From assembly GCA_003543035.1 (NCBI GenBank), contig DPJL01000034.1, positions 1-7,256 on the forward strand: a stretch of 7,256 nucleotides of DNA. Reading direction: 5' to 3'. Made by a program: the position numbers and the translations under genes. The stretch is from Micromonosporaceae bacterium (lineage in GTDB: Bacteria; Actinomycetota; Actinomycetes; Mycobacteriales; Micromonosporaceae). The notes under the pieces are model-generated. The model saw nothing but the letters and a program-made list of their open reading frames with translations, was not told the origin of the DNA and searched no databases. Shown piece after piece: positions 6,742-7,256 of the stretch (within the stretch, counting starts at the first letter, position 1; each line of letters starts with the position of its first letter).

Positions 6742-7167
6742 ATGAGCGTGACGCCCGAACAGTTGACGGTGCGTTTGCGAGACGCCATCACCCGGCTCAA
6801 TCGGCGATTGCGTCAGGAACGCCCACTGGGCGACCTCACCGTCACTCAACTTTCGGCCCTCACCAGTCTGCGTTTGGCCGGGGCGCTCACCCCTCGTGAG
6901 CTCTCCGACGCCGAGCGAGTCCAGCCTCCCACGATGACGAAAATCGTGGCAAAGCTCGAGGATCGCGGACTGGTCCAGCGCACGCCTCACCCGACCGACG
7001 GCAGGCAGGTCCTGCTCGCCGCGACCGAGGAGGGGCTCACGCTGATCGACTCGTACCAGAAGGTGCGCGACGAGTGGCTGGCCGGAAAGCTGGCAGACCT
7101 GACGCCCGATGAACGCGACACAGTCGCCCGGGCAGCCTCCATTTTGGAGGGTCTCGCCCGGGCATAG
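6742..7167 (+). CDS. MarR-family transcriptional regulator
   Basis: A cytoplasmic winged-helix DNA-binding repressor, probably a dimer. From ATG 6742 it has 141 residues, the usual MarR length, and resembles Rv0880 of M. tuberculosis. The HTH region reads TVTQLSALTSL...ALTPRELSDAERVQPPTMTKIVAKLEDRGLVQR, with the recognition helix at PPTMTKIVAKLEDRG. The wing is TPHPTDGRQVLLAAT. Flanking helices for dimerisation are DAITRLNRRLRQE and the C-terminal DEWLAGKLADLTPDERDTVARA. The start is uncertain: in-frame alternatives are ATG 6712, GTG 6718 (spaced for a leaderless transcript from TAGCCT) and ATG 6736. I chose 6742 for length and because 6712 lies upstream of the expected transcription start. 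It forms an operon with the transporter 25 bp downstream and probably represses both through the upstream dyads. Confidence 0.9.
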   Translation: MSVTPEQLTVRLRDAITRLNRRLRQERPLGDLTVTQLSALTSLRLAGALTPRELSDAERVQPPTMTKIVAKLEDRGLVQRTPHPTDGRQVLLAATEEGLTLIDSYQKVRDEWLAGKLADLTPDERDTVARAASILEGLARA

Positions 7168-7176
7168 GCAATAGCT

Positions 7177-7182
7177 AGGAGG
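7177..7182 (+). promoter_or_regulatory. Strong ribosome binding site AGGAGG
   Basis: A full Shine-Dalgarno AGGAGG lies 10 bases before GTG 7193. It is the best ribosome binding site in the window and decides the start of the downstream gene. Confidence 0.75.
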
Positions 7183-7192
7183 CGCAACAAGC

Positions 7193-7256
7193 GTGCGGGC
7201 GCGACTGAGCACCACGTTCCGTTCCCTGACGGTCCGCAACTACCGACTTTTCGCGA
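7193..7256 (+). CDS. Start of a probable MFS transporter (3' end outside window)
   Basis: Only 21 codons are visible, beginning at a GTG. The peptide VRARLSTTFRSLTVRNYRLFA fits the cytoplasmic N terminus of actinomycete major facilitator efflux proteins, where an F-R-S-L-x-x-R-N-Y-R-L-F motif precedes the first membrane helix. Its position 25 bp after marR, under the same operator, fits a drug-efflux type exporter controlled by that regulator. Another transporter or membrane protein type cannot be excluded from so short a fragment. Confidence 0.6.
   Translation, partial: MRARLSTTFRSLTVRNYRLFA

Overview
The window is a stretch of chromosome from a high-G+C actinomycete. It carries seven complete protein genes and two genes cut by the window ends. 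Evidence for an actinomycete: strong G/C bias at codon third positions, GTG starts, several starts with a -10-like hexamer placed for leaderless transcription, and family markers (DUF3027, DUF2530, a CspB-type cold shock protein with a C-terminal extension). In-frame TTA codons in two ordinary-looking genes argue mildly against Streptomyces. Gene content and order resemble the block around Rv0871 (cspB), Rv0877 (DUF3027), Rv0879c (DUF2530) and Rv0880 (MarR) in Mycobacterium tuberculosis, here with futalosine-pathway menaquinone genes in the same block. A mycolata-related or Pseudonocardiales-type actinomycete is my best guess, but this is inference.

Layout. 1-1476 (minus, cut at base 1): a secreted multidomain GH18 chitinase (signal peptide, carbohydrate-binding domain, two FnIII domains, catalytic domain). 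The window ends inside its catalytic motif. 1477-1670: the longest gene-free stretch (194 bp), an AT-rich divergent control region with a near-consensus chitinase promoter and three perfect 10-bp palindromes. 1671-2069 (plus): CspB-type cold shock protein. 2066-3042 (minus): a DUF2530 membrane protein overlapping mqnD by 4 bp in one operon. 3058-3753 (plus): an unrecognised six-helix membrane protein, divergent from DUF2530 with only 15 bp between start codons. 3844-4476 (plus): mqnB, futalosine hydrolase. 4446-5198 (minus): DUF3027 zinc-ribbon protein. 5281-6678 (plus): AzgA-type NCS2 purine permease with a possible 22-codon leader ORF. 6742-7167 and 7193 onward (plus): a MarR regulator and the start of an MFS-type transporter, behind a clear dyad-rich operator.

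How the genes fit together. MqnB removes hypoxanthine from futalosine and MqnD makes 1,4-dihydroxy-6-naphthoate later in the same pathway, so the core is menaquinone biosynthesis. The AzgA-family permease may move the hypoxanthine that MqnB releases, but that link rests on proximity. The MarR/MFS pair looks like a self-regulated efflux module. The chitinase is probably an independently regulated secreted enzyme.

Nothing here amounts to a clearly undescribed system. The most notable features are the compact junctions: two divergent gene pairs separated by 15 and 17 bp with -10-like elements positioned for leaderless transcripts, and two convergent pairs whose coding regions overlap by 4 and 31 bp. 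No tRNA, rRNA, insertion sequence, CRISPR array or attachment site was seen.
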